This document shows positions 25,497 through 38,641 of a stretch of DNA of 64,000 nucleotides, piece by piece. Each line of letters begins with the position of its first letter. Position 1 is the first letter of the stretch. A model generated the notes under the pieces. The model had not been told where the DNA came from. It saw nothing but the letters and a program-made list of their open reading frames with translations, and did not search any database. Origin of the DNA: Helicobacter cynogastricus (GTDB lineage: Bacteria; Campylobacterota; Campylobacteria; Campylobacterales; Helicobacteraceae); the NCBI RefSeq assembly GCF_900197855.1, contig NZ_FZMQ01000005.1:336175-400174 (forward strand). The letters are read 5' to 3'. Both the position numbers and the translations under genes were made by a program.

Positions 25497-26076
25497 ACAA
25501 AAACAAGTGCGTTGTTTTGAACTCAGTGTGGCCAATAAAGATCAGTATTTGAATTTTATCTACAAAAATGCGCCTCTTTTGCAGGATTATCTGCTTCTTT
25601 TCAAAACACCGCTTGAAAAGGAGGTTTTGGAAGCGTTGGAGCGACATGGACTGGCTTACAGCGTGTGTGCTAAAGACCTCAAGGGCAAAAATAGTAATCA
25701 GGTTGTGATTTATGATGCAATAGATTTTGCTCCCCAAAATACTACTCCATCGCCCCCTTTAGAGGGTGTACAAATCTATGAACGGCATGTGCGCAGTGGG
25801 GAGGAAATTAGTAGTCCTCATAGTCTAATTTTCTTGGGCAATATCAACCATGGGGCTAAAATCCATTCCGAGCAAAATATTAGTATTTACGGACATTGTG
25901 AAGGGATCATCATTTGCATGGGTGCATGTATGGTTCTTAAAAGCGTACATTCCTCCTACATTGCTTTTCAAGGCGCGATTTTAAATCAAGCACAACTAGA
26001 GCGCATCAATGCTAGCGATAAATTAAAACTCATTACTAAAAAAGACGATATAATCAGCATAAAGGATATTCCATGA
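25483..26076 (+). CDS. minC: Septum site-determining protein MinC
   Basis: A 197-residue inhibitor of FtsZ ring formation. The N-terminal domain is divergent; the C-terminal beta-helix domain is clear ([34 protein letters not shown], with the GxAxGxxxxxxxA turn pattern ending at [15 protein letters not shown]). The GTG at 25483, with AAAGGTAG about 8 nt upstream, gives the length expected from H. pylori HP1053. Its stop overlaps lpxC (ATGA). MinD and MinE are not in this window. Confidence 0.85.
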   Translation: MLQTRQKQVRCFELSVANKDQYLNFIYKNAPLLQDYLLLFKTPLEKEVLEALERHGLAYSVCAKDLKGKNSNQVVIYDAIDFAPQNTTPSPPLEGVQIYERHVRSGEEISSPHSLIFLGNINHGAKIHSEQNISIYGHCEGIIICMGACMVLKSVHSSYIAFQGAILNQAQLERINASDKLKLITKKDDIISIKDIP

Positions 26077-26978
26077 GAGAAAGAACCATTGCAAAAAGTG
26101 TCGAAGTTGTAGGGATCGGTTTGCATAAAGGGGTACCAGTAAAGATGACCCTAGAGCCTCTAGGAGCAGGTTCAGGTATTGTGTTTGAGCGCTCTGATCT
26201 AAAGAAACAAATGCTTTTAAGGCGTGAAAATGTTGTAGACACTACTATGGCTACCACTTTAGGCTCTCCTGAAGACCCGCAGGCGCGTATCTCCACGGTG
26301 GAGCATTTGTTATCTGCTGTGAGTGGCTATGGGATCGACAATCTTAAGGTTTCTGTAGATAATGAAGAGATTCCCATCATGGATGGGTCGGCCATCGCCC
26401 ATTGCATGCTCCTAGATGAAGCAGGGATTATGGAGTTAGACGCTCCCAAGCCTTTCATGCGTATTACTAAGGAAGTCGTTGTCCAAGATGGCATGAAGAG
26501 TGCTAAAATTAGCCCAAGCCCCCTGCTTTCCTTTGATTTTGGGATTAATTTCGCTCACCCCATGATTCGCGAGCAGCATTACCATTTTGAGTTTTCCAGA
26601 CAGGCATATAAGGATCAAATCGCTCGGGCACGCACTTTTGGTTTCTTGCAAGAGGTGAATTACTTACGCTCGATTGGGCTTGCTAAGGGCGGAAACCTGA
26701 ATAATTGTATCGTGTTGGATGAACATAGCATTGTCAATAGGGAGGGTTTGCGTTATGAGGAAGAGTTTGTACGGCATAAAATTTTAGACGCAATGGGGGA
26801 TTTGGCATTTTTAGGGATGAATGTGATTGGAGCCTATAGTTCTTATATGGGTAGTCATAAGCTTAACGCCCTGTTGGTACAAAAAGTGCTAGAAACCCAA
26901 GCCTATGAGGTGGTGCATATTCCACAAGGACAGCACGAAAAAGCCACTTCTTTACCAATGGCCCTTGCTTACAACTGA
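26073..26978 (+). CDS. lpxC: UDP-3-O-acyl-N-acetylglucosamine deacetylase
   Basis: The zinc deacetylase of 301 residues that commits UDP-GlcNAc to lipid A synthesis. The zinc and catalytic motifs are in place: [11 protein letters not shown] near 75-85 (His ligand and catalytic Glu), [12 protein letters not shown] near 236-247 (His and Asp ligands) and the late His in GQHEKATSL near 286-294. Start ATG 26073 overlaps the minC stop. Order and coupling minC-lpxC-tsaB match H. pylori HP1053-HP1051. Confidence 0.96.
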   Translation: MRERTIAKSVEVVGIGLHKGVPVKMTLEPLGAGSGIVFERSDLKKQMLLRRENVVDTTMATTLGSPEDPQARISTVEHLLSAVSGYGIDNLKVSVDNEEIPIMDGSAIAHCMLLDEAGIMELDAPKPFMRITKEVVVQDGMKSAKISPSPLLSFDFGINFAHPMIREQHYHFEFSRQAYKDQIARARTFGFLQEVNYLRSIGLAKGGNLNNCIVLDEHSIVNREGLRYEEEFVRHKILDAMGDLAFLGMNVIGAYSSYMGSHKLNALLVQKVLETQAYEVVHIPQGQHEKATSLPMALAYN

Positions 26979-27003
26979 GCAGGAGTGTAGAGGCTGCGCA
27001 CTT

Positions 27004-27456
27004 TTGGTGCTCTCTTTGGAGAGTCCTGTGCAAATGGGTGTTTATGTCTGTGGTGAGTTGGTGCGTGCATTTAGCAGTGTGGAACAAGTGAGTGTAGCAC
27101 TTGTGGCGTTGGGTACTCAGGTCGTTACTTGGTGCGCTTCTTGCGGATTGAATCTAGAGGCTATTTTTTATGCGACAGGTCCGGGGAGTTTTACGGCTAT
27201 GAAACTTACCCATGTTTTTTTACATACCTTATCAGTGGCACAAAATCTTTCTCTTTCTGGTGCACTGGGTTTTGATTTTAATCATTGCCAACCCATTAAA
27301 GCTTTTGGAAAAAACTACTATTGTTATGAACATGGGCGTATCGTTCTTTGTACGCTCGAGGGAGTGGTAACAATCCCCATGCAACTCCCCAATTTTTTAA
27401 ACCCCAAATGTTTTTTAAAAGACCCACAACCTCTCTATCTTTTACCTCCTGTTTAG
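27004..27456 (+). CDS. tsaB: TsaB-like protein (tRNA t6A synthesis)
   Basis: A protein of about 150 residues with an actin-like N-terminal fold. LLVLSLESPVQMGVYVCGE at the start resembles the LALDTS strand of TsaB, and YATGPGSFTAMKLTH near 58-72 is the family GPGSFTGxR loop, with the Gly and Arg positions changed. TsaB is the scaffold that joins TsaD and TsaE to make the t6A base of ANN-decoding tRNAs. The protein is short: E. coli TsaB has about 230 residues, and the second lobe is reduced. No good ATG exists; TTG 27004 (AGAGG 10 nt upstream) fits best, just after the lpxC stop. Start and symbol are moderately sure. Confidence 0.62.
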   Translation: MVLSLESPVQMGVYVCGELVRAFSSVEQVSVALVALGTQVVTWCASCGLNLEAIFYATGPGSFTAMKLTHVFLHTLSVAQNLSLSGALGFDFNHCQPIKAFGKNYYCYEHGRIVLCTLEGVVTIPMQLPNFLNPKCFLKDPQPLYLLPPV

Positions 27457-27482
27457 TGTAAAATTATAGAGTTTAGGGTATA

Positions 27483-28409
27483 ATGCGTCATCAAAATCTA
27501 GGAAATGATTTGGTTGTCAGTGTGCCTGCCACAAGCGCGAATTTAGGGCCGGGGTTTGATTGTTTGGGCCTGAGTTTAGAGCTTAAGAATCGTTTTAGTG
27601 TAGTACCTTCTACTTTTACAAGCATTAAGATTCAAGGAGAGGGTGAGGGCTATTCTAAATTTTTAGTAGATAATATTTTTGTCAAACTTTTTAAGACAAG
27701 ACTCCAAAAGGAAGGCATAGAGGAGAATTTTGAATTTCTCTTTCAAAATACTATCCCTATCTCTAGGGGGCTTGGGAGCAGTTCGGCTATTGTGGTTGGG
27801 GCTTTGAGTGCAGCCGACCATTATTTACATGGTCGGCTAGATAAAGAATCCGTTTTAGAAGCAAGTTTGATTTATGAACCCCATCCAGACAATATCACTC
27901 CAGCAATTTTTGGAGGCTTTAATGTGGCAGCTTTGGAAAAAGTTGCAGGGCGCGCGCCATCAAGAAAAGTTCATCACCTACGCACTCCCATTCCTAGCTA
28001 TCTTAAAGCTGTGATGGTGATTCCTCCCCATGCAATCTCAACAAAAATGTCGCGTCAAGCCCTGCCTAAGCGTTGTTATCATCATGATGCAAGCTACAAT
28101 GTGGCACATGCGAGTTTAATGTGCATGGCTTTTATGCAAGAGAGATGGGATCTTTTGCGCGTAGCCTCTAGAGATCGTCTGCATCAAGATGGGCGCATGA
28201 AGCTTTACCCCGTGCTCTATGGGGTGCAGAAACTGGCTTTAGAAAATGGAGCACTGATGAGCACACTTTCAGGGAGCGGATCGTCTTTTTTTAATCTCTG
28301 CTATGCTGAGGAAGTGCACTATCTACAAAAAAAAATGCAAGAAAAATATTATAATTTTAGGGTTTTGACCCTAGACTTTGATAATCAAGGAGTGCAGGTT
28401 GCAGACTGA
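27483..28409 (+). CDS. thrB: Homoserine kinase
   Basis: A GHMP-family kinase of about 300 residues that phosphorylates homoserine for threonine synthesis. Motif 1 is VPATSANLGPGFDCLGLSL near 14-32, the ATP-loop motif PISRGLGSSSAIVVGA near 90-105, and motif 3 LSGSGSSFF near 259-267. Two starts are plausible: ATG 27483 with little Shine-Dalgarno sequence, or TTG 27510, which has AGGA six bases upstream and matches the start of the H. pylori protein as I remember it. I give the longer form. A TATAAT-like sequence lies just before the ATG (27479-27484), so a transcript from there would favour the TTG. Confidence 0.92.
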   Translation: MRHQNLGNDLVVSVPATSANLGPGFDCLGLSLELKNRFSVVPSTFTSIKIQGEGEGYSKFLVDNIFVKLFKTRLQKEGIEENFEFLFQNTIPISRGLGSSSAIVVGALSAADHYLHGRLDKESVLEASLIYEPHPDNITPAIFGGFNVAALEKVAGRAPSRKVHHLRTPIPSYLKAVMVIPPHAISTKMSRQALPKRCYHHDASYNVAHASLMCMAFMQERWDLLRVASRDRLHQDGRMKLYPVLYGVQKLALENGALMSTLSGSGSSFFNLCYAEEVHYLQKKMQEKYYNFRVLTLDFDNQGVQVAD

Positions 28410-28659
28410 GGTCTTTTTTTCTAAAAATGCTGTACGCATGTGCGTGTGTTGTCGGGAGCGTGCGCCACAAGGAGATCTGTTGCGTTTCAGTACGCAAGAA
28501 AGCAAAATCATCCCTTTTTGCGGGCGAGGCCGTAGCTTTTATTTGTGCAAAGCATGCTTACACGCTAAAGACGCGTGTAGGCAGATTCTTAAGGTTAAAC
28601 ATGCTCCCAAAAACAAAGCGTACATTGGAACTTGGTTAGAGGAGGTGAGGGCATCATGA
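28399..28659 (+). CDS. ylxR: YlxR-family RNA-binding protein
   Basis: An 86-residue basic protein of the DUF448/YlxR family, which sits in front of infB in many bacteria and is thought to bind RNA or the ribosome. RMCVCCRERAPQGDLLRF and the pattern GRGRSFYLCKACLHAK hold the paired CxxC/CxxC-like cysteines and the GRG(R/A) turn typical of the family. The TTG at 28399 has a perfect AAGGAG six bases upstream and overlaps the end of thrB by 11 nt. The stop overlaps the infB start (ATGA), so the two are co-translated. Confidence 0.85.
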   Translation: MQTEVFFSKNAVRMCVCCRERAPQGDLLRFSTQESKIIPFCGRGRSFYLCKACLHAKDACRQILKVKHAPKNKAYIGTWLEEVRAS

Positions 28660-31316
28660 GCATCCCATTAAAAGATTTTGTCCTAGAGTTGGGGCGTACG
28701 GATATGAAGATGGTAATTGAGGAAGCCAAAGAAATAGGGCTAACTCTTAAGACAAATTCAAGTTTGGACGAAGAAACAGCGGCTAAACTTTACGATTTTA
28801 TCACCAATAAACGCAATGCGCGCGCGCCAAAAAAGGCATCATCTACACCTAAAAAACCTCCGACTCCTAAAGCACAGACCGCCTCCAAAAAAGAAGAAAG
28901 TACTCCTTCGCTTCAAGTTCCTCCTGTCAAAAGAAGTACGACTAGAAAACGCAGTATTGAGATTGTGAGTACGGGCACAACGCCTCCTAAACCCAAACCG
29001 GTTAATCCTCCGCCTGCTCCCCCCCTGACTCCAAAAGTTGAAGACATTAAGACCACTCCTGCTCCACCCCCTCCCTTGAAGGTAGAAATCACCCCCACTC
29101 CAACCCCTCAAGAAGCTACACCTACTACACCAGCTCCCACACCCAGTCCTCTTTCTAGGCGTACGCGTGGCATCCGTATTGTGAAGCGCACAGATCAAGA
29201 AGAAGCGGCTTTAGCTAGGGCAACTCTTGCTTCTATGATGAGTAATAAAGAATCTGCAGAAAAAAAAGCAAAAAAACCAGCTAAATCTAAAGGTGTTACC
29301 AAACCTAGCAGTAAGAGTCGTGCACATCGCTTGGATTTTTCCCAAAATCGCGATTTTAATGATCTCTATGAGGATGAGCAAGATGAGATCATGCTCTTTG
29401 ATTTTCGTGCTCAAGACTTAGAGATACAACAAGAAGAAACCCCATCGCGCCCTATCACAGATAAGGTTAAGATTCAGCGTAAAACCCCTTGGGTAAATGA
29501 GGGAGGGATTCGCCGATCTGTTAAAAAAAGGCGGGTTTATCGCCCTGAGAACACTCAAAAGAGCGTGCAAAATAGCATTAGTGTGTCTGAGGAGGTGCGG
29601 GTTTATGAGTTCGCACAGAGTGCTAATCTCAACTTGGCTGATGTGATCAAAACCCTCTTTAATTTGGGCATGATGGTAACCAAGAACGACTTTTTAGATC
29701 GGGATGCCATTGAGATTTTGGCCGCTGAGTTTGGCCTAGAGGTGGCCATAGAGAACGCGCAAGTTTTCATCGAAGATGAGGAAAATGAGCAGGTAGAGGA
29801 TTTGAGCGAGCGCGCCCCTGTAGTAACCATCATGGGGCATGTCGACCATGGTAAAACCTCTTTGCTAGATAAAATCCGCAACCAACGCGTGGCTGGAAGT
29901 GAGGCCGGGGGGATTACCCAACACATCGGGGCTTACATGGTGCAAAAGGGGGATAAGCAAATTGCTTTCATTGACACGCCCGGGCACGAAGCCTTTAGTC
30001 AAATGCGCAAGAGAGGGGCGCAGGTTACTGACATCGCCATTATTGTGATTGCTGCTGATGATGGAGTCAAGCCCCAAACTATTGAGGCGTTTAAGCAAGC
30101 CAAAGAAGCGGGCGTGCAAATCATAGTGGCGATGAATAAGATCGATAAAGAAAACGCCAATGTGGACAAGCTTAAGGCCGAGTGTGCGGAATTAGGCTTT
30201 AATGCGCGGGATTGGGGCGGGGAGATTGAATTTATCCCCATTTCAGCCAAAACCGGGCAGGGCATCGATCATCTCTTAGAAACCATTTTGATCCAAGCAG
30301 AGATTATGGAACTCAAAGCCTCACCTAGTGCGAGCCCTAAAGCAGTGGTGTTAGAGGGCAGTGTAGAAAAGGGGCGGGGCGCGGTAGCAACTCTCATTGT
30401 GCAGCAAGGTACGCTTAAGGTGGGTGATCCAGTGGTTGCCGACATTGCCTTTGGTAAGGTGCGCACCATGACAGACGATCAAGGCAAGAGCATTAAAGAA
30501 CTCAAGCCCTCGCAAGTAGCCCTCATCACTGGACTTAGCGAAGTGCCTATGGCTGGCTCGGTGTTAGTGGCTGTAGATAGTGAAAACACGGCTAGGAGTT
30601 TGGCGCACAAAAAAGCGACTTATTTACGCCAAAAAGCCTTAAGCAAGAGCACTAAGGTGCACATAGACGAGCTAGCTTCAATGGTAGCTAATAAAGAATT
30701 GCAAAATATCCCTGTGGTACTCAAGGCGGACACACAAGGTAGCCTAGAAGCTATTAAGCATAGTTTGTTGAGCCTCAATAATGAGGAAGTGAGCATCCAA
30801 GTCATTAGCGCAGGGGTGGGCTCCATTAGCGAGAATGATTTAAGTTTGGTGGCTAATAACCCCCATGCGCTTGTGTTAGGTTTTAATATCCGCCCTACAG
30901 GCAATGTGCGCACTAAGGCTAAAGAATTGAGAGTTGCCATCAAAACTTATAGCGTGATTTATGCGCTGCTAGATGACATGAAGGCTCTCATAGGCGGATT
31001 GATGAGTCCTATTGTAGAAGAGGAAGACACAGGGCAGGCACAAGTGCGCGAAACCTTTGTGATTCCTAAAGTGGGCACGATTGCTGGGTGTATGGTGGTT
31101 GATGGGGTGATCAATAAGGGCATTAAAGTGCGCTTGATTCGTGAGGGCGTGGTGGTACATGTAGGTAAAATTGTTTCGCTCAAACGCTTTAAAGATGATG
31201 CTCAAGAAGTGTCTAAGGGTTATGAATGCGGGATCATGCTAGATCACTATAATGATGTGCGCGTGGGTGATGTTTTTGAAAGCTTTAAAGAAATCCATAA
31301 GATGAGGACACTTTGA
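28656..31316 (+). CDS. infB: Translation initiation factor IF-2
   Basis: An 886-residue GTPase that brings fMet-tRNA to the 30S subunit. The N-terminal ~290 residues are a low-complexity, proline/lysine/threonine-rich spacer that varies widely in length between species. The G domain begins near 388: [17 protein letters not shown] (G1), [10 protein letters not shown] (G2), DTPGHEAF (G3), NKID (G4), SAK (G5). Domains II-IV follow to the C-terminus. An IF2_N-like motif ([20 protein letters not shown]) is near 315-335. The ATG at 28656 lies behind GGAGGTGAGG and overlaps the ylxR stop; the stop overlaps rbfA by one base. Confidence 0.96.
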   Translation: MSIPLKDFVLELGRTDMKMVIEEAKEIGLTLKTNSSLDEETAAKLYDFITNKRNARAPKKASSTPKKPPTPKAQTASKKEESTPSLQVPPVKRSTTRKRSIEIVSTGTTPPKPKPVNPPPAPPLTPKVEDIKTTPAPPPPLKVEITPTPTPQEATPTTPAPTPSPLSRRTRGIRIVKRTDQEEAALARATLASMMSNKESAEKKAKKPAKSKGVTKPSSKSRAHRLDFSQNRDFNDLYEDEQDEIMLFDFRAQDLEIQQEETPSRPITDKVKIQRKTPWVNEGGIRRSVKKRRVYRPENTQKSVQNSISVSEEVRVYEFAQSANLNLADVIKTLFNLGMMVTKNDFLDRDAIEILAAEFGLEVAIENAQVFIEDEENEQVEDLSERAPVVTIMGHVDHGKTSLLDKIRNQRVAGSEAGGITQHIGAYMVQKGDKQIAFIDTPGHEAFSQMRKRGAQVTDIAIIVIAADDGVKPQTIEAFKQAKEAGVQIIVAMNKIDKENANVDKLKAECAELGFNARDWGGEIEFIPISAKTGQGIDHLLETILIQAEIMELKASPSASPKAVVLEGSVEKGRGAVATLIVQQGTLKVGDPVVADIAFGKVRTMTDDQGKSIKELKPSQVALITGLSEVPMAGSVLVAVDSENTARSLAHKKATYLRQKALSKSTKVHIDELASMVANKELQNIPVVLKADTQGSLEAIKHSLLSLNNEEVSIQVISAGVGSISENDLSLVANNPHALVLGFNIRPTGNVRTKAKELRVAIKTYSVIYALLDDMKALIGGLMSPIVEEEDTGQAQVRETFVIPKVGTIAGCMVVDGVINKGIKVRLIREGVVVHVGKIVSLKRFKDDAQEVSKGYECGIMLDHYNDVRVGDVFESFKEIHKMRTL

Positions 31317-31660
31317 TGGATAGTGTGCATGCGAAACGCCTCGATGCGGGGCTGTTGGAATATTTGCAGGAAGCCTTGAGCACACTTAGCGATCCTAGAC
31401 TAAGTGGACTCACTCTCACCCAAGTCCACTGCTCAAAGGGCAAATACCATGCCCAAGTTTATATTGATGGCTCATGTTTAGAGGCTGAAGAACAAAAAGA
31501 GGTGATCAAAGCTCTTAAGAAAGCCACGCCTTTATTAAGAGCGTATGTGTTACAGGTGAGCGGATGGTTTAAGTGCCCCCATTTTGTTTTTGCTATCGAT
31601 CCTAGCCTAGAAGCCCAACAACGCCTAGATCAGCTCTTTGCGCGCATCGCTAAGGCTTAA
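31316..31660 (+). CDS. rbfA: Ribosome-binding factor A
   Basis: A 114-residue KH-type 30S maturation factor needed for 16S rRNA 5' end processing, especially in the cold. KRLDAGLLEYLQEALSTLSD and LTLTQVHCSKGKYHAQVYID match the RbfA family, with the VELSxDLxxA region replaced by YHAQVYIDG. The ATG at 31316 shares a base with the infB stop, and rimP starts 1 nt after its stop: the usual infB-rbfA-rimP arrangement for Helicobacter. Confidence 0.88.
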   Translation: MDSVHAKRLDAGLLEYLQEALSTLSDPRLSGLTLTQVHCSKGKYHAQVYIDGSCLEAEEQKEVIKALKKATPLLRAYVLQVSGWFKCPHFVFAIDPSLEAQQRLDQLFARIAKA

Positions 31661-31661
31661 G

Positions 31662-32132
31662 ATGGACATCTCGCAATTAGAGATTCTCCTAGAAAATACT
31701 TTGCAGGGTATGGGTTGTGCCCTCTATGATGTCGCTTTTTTAAAAGAAAACCAAACCGACATCTTGCGCATTAGTATTAAATCTTTAAAAGGGCCTACCA
31801 GTTTAGATGTATGCCAAGAAGCTAGTTTGCTCATCTCACCCCTTTTAGATGTGCATGCTCCGCTTGCAGGCTCTTATACCCTAGAAGTGAGCTCTATGGG
31901 TTTGGAGCGCACACTGAGCAAACGGCGGCATTTTGAACTCTCCATTGACGAGTTAATAGAGTGCAAAACTCTGAATAACACCCGCCTAAGGGGCACTCTT
32001 GAAGCCCTAAAAGGTGAAAATATTCTTTTAAACATAGAGGGGGCAACCCAAAGTCTGCCCCTTGCACAAATCAAAAAAGCTAAAACAATCTTTGAATTTG
32101 AAAAGGCTTCTAAAAAATCCCCCAAAAAATAA
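31662..32132 (+). CDS. rimP: Ribosome maturation factor RimP
   Basis: A 156-residue factor for 30S assembly. LENTLQGMGCALYDVAFLKE, SLDVCQEASLLISPLLD and YTLEVSSMGLERTLSKRRHFE (the family signature VSSPGLxRPL, with Met for Pro) identify it. The ATG 31662 has AAGG six bases upstream. The last seven codons overlap, on the other strand, the terminator of the tautomerase gene, so the C-terminal Lys/Pro-rich tail (KKSPKK) is partly dictated by that hairpin. Confidence 0.9.
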   Translation: MDISQLEILLENTLQGMGCALYDVAFLKENQTDILRISIKSLKGPTSLDVCQEASLLISPLLDVHAPLAGSYTLEVSSMGLERTLSKRRHFELSIDELIECKTLNNTRLRGTLEALKGENILLNIEGATQSLPLAQIKKAKTIFEFEKASKKSPKK

Positions 32133-32137
32133 GGGGG
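32111..32137 (-). terminator. Rho-independent terminator of the tautomerase gene
   Basis: On the minus strand CCCCC (32137-32133), a 9-nt loop and GGGGG (32123-32119) are followed by ATTTTTTA. It starts 3 nt after the tautomerase stop codon and lies largely inside the 3' end of the convergent rimP gene. Confidence 0.75.
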
Positions 32138-32139
32138 TT

Positions 32140-32346
32140 CTAGGACTTCTTTCTAATTTCTGTAACGCTATTGCCACCTATGCCCCAATTATCCGAGTCT
32201 AATTCTTCGATAATCACTATTGTGGTGGCCCTATTTTTATTCAAAACCTTCACGAGCAAATCTGTTGCTCCCTCAATGAGAGCCTTTTTTTGCTCAGGGG
32301 TAATGGGTGTGGCCTCGCGCGCAAGTTTAATATTCACTAATGGCAT
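32140..32346 (-). CDS. 4-oxalocrotonate tautomerase family protein
   Basis: A 68-residue tautomerase subunit. After removal of the initiator Met, Pro1 would be the catalytic base; PLVNIKLAREATPITPEQKK and the conserved Arg/Val region NKNRATTIVIIEELDSDNWGIGG match the DmpI/HP0924 group of 4-OT enzymes, which assemble as hexamers. The natural substrate in Helicobacter is unknown. It is a single-gene unit with its own terminator. Confidence 0.92.
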   Translation of the reverse strand: MPLVNIKLAREATPITPEQKKALIEGATDLLVKVLNKNRATTIVIIEELDSDNWGIGGNSVTEIRKKS

Positions 32347-32437
32347 GTTTTTCCCTTATTAAAAGCATCATTCTAACAAAACAGCCCTTGCAATTCTCTA
32401 AAGCATGCTAGAATAAAGCTCATTTAAAAGGGTGTTA

Positions 32438-35294
<2,857 letters not shown>

Positions 35295-35311
<17 letters not shown>

Positions 35312-36050
35312 CGCACTTTTAAACCTCCAACTTTTACAAGAAGTCCTTAAAGACACACCTTCTCAAAATTTTAACGCAACCTTGCCTTTGCTCTTAAAAG
35401 TGCTTGAGAAAAAAGGGGATCATAAATATCTTTTGCAACTAGGTAGCCAACTCATTGAGACCAAGAGTCAAAAGGCATTAATCTTGGGCAAAACTTATTG
35501 GGCACTCATGCATAAAAGCTCAGTAGGGGCGACCATGCTCTCTAATTTAATCCCCCAACCCAAAATTATGGAACAACTCAAAGATATCCCGCTCAAATTT
35601 GAACTCAAGGATTTACCCAAATTGCTCAGCCAAGATCAATTCCAAGATTATAAAGAAGTTTTGATCCAACACTGCGCCCACGCTCCCACCCGCCAAGATT
35701 TTTTACTCTTTGGTAATTTGCTTTTATCTTTGCACCATCAAGTGGCTAGTTTTGTGATCCAAGATAGGCAACAAAAGGAAGCCTTAATTCAACTCAAGCC
35801 TAAGAAAAAACAAGAGAAATTAGAATTTTACGCCATTTACCCACATTTAGGACCTTTGCAAGGTGTGCTTTACAAAGAGGGGGAGGGTGTGTGTCTTTTA
35901 TTAAGCGTCTCTTATGCGAGCGTGTTGCAATTATTAGAACAGCACAAAGCAGAGCTCAAGGGCTTTGAAAAAATCACTCTAACCCTCGCCCAAGTCCCCT
36001 TAGAACCCCTGTTTAATTTTGAAGAAAGCTTGCTAGATACGCGGGGGTGA
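35295..36050 (+). CDS. Conserved hypothetical protein, HP0842-like
   Basis: A 251-residue soluble protein without recognisable domain. It is leucine-rich and helical over most of its length (ISALLNLQLLQEVL, LLLKVLEKKGDHKYLLQLGSQLI), with a more strand-like C-terminal third (EFYAIYPHLGPLQGVLYKEG, VCLLLSVSYASVLQLLE). No signal peptide, no cysteine motif. GTG 35295 overlaps coaBC by 17 nt, so it belongs to the pseB-coaBC unit, as HP0842 does in H. pylori. Gene order is the only clue to function. Confidence 0.72.
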
Positions 36051-36114
36051 TTAACAAGAAGCTAAAGGCTTTTAGGCTAAAATTCGAGTTTCAAAAAATC
36101 AGCGAAGGATTTTT

Positions 36115-37239
36115 GTGGAGTATTATGAAATCTTAGGCGTGGATCGCAACGCGGATAAAGAAACGCTCAAAAAAGCCTATAAAAAACTCGCTTTAAAATA
36201 CCATCCCGATCGCAACTTGGGGGATAGGGAAGCTGAAGAAAAATTTAAACAGATCAATGAGGCTTATGGTGTCCTCAGCGACGATCAAAAGAGGCAAATT
36301 TATGATCGCTATGGCAAAGAGGGTTTAGAAGGGCGCGCAGGAGGGGGGGGAGGCTTTAGTGATTTAGGGGACATTTTTGCCAATTTTTTTGGCGAGGATT
36401 CTATTTTTGGAAGTGCCTTTGGGTTTAGCAAACAAGAACAATCCAAAATCCCTAAAGATCGCTTAATGACTTTAGAGCTCAGTTTTAAAGAAGCGGTCTT
36501 TGGGTGCAAGAAAACTATCCAAAATTATTATAAAACATTTTGCCATGATTGCTCAGGCAGTGGGGCTAAGGGGGGCAAGGCACACACCTGCCCCACATGC
36601 AAGGGCAAGGGACAAACCTATATCCAGCAAGGTTTTATGACTCTAGCTAGCACATGCCATCAGTGCCAGGGTAGCGGGCAGATTGTGGGGGAAAAGTGCG
36701 AATCTTGCAAAGGCGAGGGCTGTGTGCAGAAAAGTGAGAGTTTTGAGCTAGAAGTGCCTGAAGGGATTGATGTGGGAAATCGTATCCGCGTTGCTCGGCG
36801 TGGTAATGAATACAAGCCCGGAATGCGCGGGGAGCTCTATTTAGAGGCAAATATAGAGCCAGATGAGCACTTTGTGCGCAAGGGGATGCATATTCTCATA
36901 GAAGTGCCCGTTTTTTTCACTTCTATTCCTCTGGGGAGCAAAATCACATTCCCTGCGCTCAAACAAGAATTAGAGCTTCAAATTCCGCCCAACACTCCCG
37001 ATCGCGCGCAATTTGTTTTTAAAAATCAGGGGGTTAAAGATGTCAATAGCGCGCACTATGGGGATTTGGTTGCTGTGATTAAAATTATTTACCCTCAAAA
37101 GCTCAATGACAAACAAAAGCAGATCTTGCTCGATTTGCATGAAAGCTTTGGCTATGAAAGCGAGCCTTATAAAAATGTCTTTGAGGTCTGCTATAGCAAA
37201 GTCAAGCAGTGGTGGCAGGACCTCGTGGGCAAGGCTTAA
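36115..37239 (+). CDS. dnaJ: Chaperone protein DnaJ
   Basis: A 374-residue type I Hsp40 that stimulates DnaK. The J domain (1-70) has the HPD tripeptide in YHPDRN; a glycine-rich stretch (about 78-90) follows; the zinc domain (about 140-205) has four CxxCxGxG-like modules ([33 protein letters not shown]); the C-terminal substrate-binding domains complete it. GTG start with AAGGA upstream. Its TAA shares three bases with the stop codon of the minus-strand outer membrane protein gene. Confidence 0.96.
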   Translation: MEYYEILGVDRNADKETLKKAYKKLALKYHPDRNLGDREAEEKFKQINEAYGVLSDDQKRQIYDRYGKEGLEGRAGGGGGFSDLGDIFANFFGEDSIFGSAFGFSKQEQSKIPKDRLMTLELSFKEAVFGCKKTIQNYYKTFCHDCSGSGAKGGKAHTCPTCKGKGQTYIQQGFMTLASTCHQCQGSGQIVGEKCESCKGEGCVQKSESFELEVPEGIDVGNRIRVARRGNEYKPGMRGELYLEANIEPDEHFVRKGMHILIEVPVFFTSIPLGSKITFPALKQELELQIPPNTPDRAQFVFKNQGVKDVNSAHYGDLVAVIKIIYPQKLNDKQKQILLDLHESFGYESEPYKNVFEVCYSKVKQWWQDLVGKA

Positions 37240-38641
37240 AAGTTATGTACCCAGTTGGCAAAAACACTCATACGCACTCGATAGCGTAAGCTCTCTGAGG
37301 CGGTGTCCAAAGAACCCTTAAAATAAGTACTCTCTAACATGGGAAATCGTGCACCCACCTCAAACCCCTCACTTCCAATATTAGTCCGAAAACCTACATT
37401 GAGCGGGAGTTGGAACGCAGTAGGTTTTACATGCGCTCTCCCGCCTGCAGTTTCAATTTTGTCGGCTAACTCTTGATAGGCACTAGAACCATCTACTAGC
37501 CAAGTATCACCTGCTAGAATAAGGCCAGCAAAGATGCCCATTGTAAAAGTGCTCTGCCTATTTTCAAAGAAGTTATAAAGAGCGTCCATGCCAGCACCAT
37601 AGGCAATATCATTAATCGCCCCATTGAGTTCGTTATTGCCATGTTTGTAACTAAAATATTCATAGTAGCGTAAACCAAAACGCCGTCTCTGCCCAAAGAA
37701 ATGTTTGAAACCAAATTCAATATCCGCACCATACATCTTACTGCCATTATTGCTATTTGCGTTGATGAAACGGCGCATGAGGGCTAAAGTTGGGGTGGCT
37801 GCATTGGTCTGAAGGTCTTGATAGTAACTGAGTAAATCTCTGAAACCAGTAGGATTAGAAGTACTCATATCGTTGAGATTATCTTTAAGTAGAGCGTTGA
37901 GTCCTTGGCTGGCTATATCAATATTGTAAGCATCATCAAGCACTTTTTGAAAAGAAGTGGCACTAGAAAAGGGATCTTTCTGAACACTTTGACTGCCAAA
38001 AGCACTCAAAAGACTCGGCGCATTGTTGCTGTTATTCTGAGGTGCAAATAACCAATAAAGGCTAGAATAAAAGGGGCCCATCTCTCTGATAGTCAAAGGG
38101 TTTTGCATGTGGACAATATTTGTTAAAGGTATTTGAGCGTCTATGAAAGTAACTTTGTTGGCGTTGCCTGCCTGTTCATTGTCTTTCATGTATGTGAACA
38201 GCATCGCGCCGATATTGCTCTCTGTGATTGTTTGTCCATTATAGGTGGCTCCAGCACGCCCTAAAACAGCTACAAGTGCCATAATTGCCAAATGGATCGA
38301 AGAAGCGTTGTTAATCGTGGCCAGTGTTTGTTGCATCTCTGCTTGGTTTACAAGGCAATCTTTTTGCCCACATGAACCATCTTTAATAAGTTTTTGCAAG
38401 GTACTAAGTTGATCCACCGCTGCGTTCATGGCATCGTTATCCAAACCGGGCTTGAAGAAAGCTCGTAACGCAGAGACTTGGGAATTAAGAGCGGGGGGGG
38501 GGGAGGCAAATCAGTTTGGGTGAGAGTTTGAGCGTTCGTAAAGGCAAAGCCCACATCACTAAAAAAGCCATTCTGCTCTGCACAACAAAGACCCAAACTT
38601 ACCAAAGAGAAAAAAGAAACTCTATGGGCCACCCGACTCAT
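37236..38641 (-). pseudogene. Phase-variable Hop-like outer membrane protein, frame-off
   Basis: The gene starts at ATG 38641 (GGAG five bases upstream) with a signal peptide (RVSFFSLVSLGLCCAEQNG) and runs into a tract of 11 C at 38503-38493. With 11 C the frame breaks and ends at a TGA after 20-odd further codons; with 9 or 12 C it joins the long downstream frame, giving about 468 residues. The downstream part (from 38457) is a complete barrel protein: FGQRRRFGLRYYEYFSYKHG, GAGMDALYNFFEN and a C-terminal [13 protein letters not shown] ending in Phe, all typical of Helicobacter Hop/Hor proteins, which act as adhesins or porins. I read it as an intact, contingency-switched gene in the OFF state, not as decay: the rest of the frame is free of damage. 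Confidence 0.85.
38493..38503. repeat. Homopolymer of 11 G (11 C in the coding direction)
   Basis: Eleven G in a row on the plus strand, inside the proline-coding segment (QTDLPPPPP) near residue 47 of the outer membrane protein. Tract lengths of 9 or 12 would restore the frame. Confidence 0.95.

Noticed and set aside
28839-29198. Minus-strand Gly/Arg/Phe-rich frame opposite infB.
   Set aside because: Complement of the Pro/Lys/Thr-rich IF-2 spacer; composition explains the open frame.
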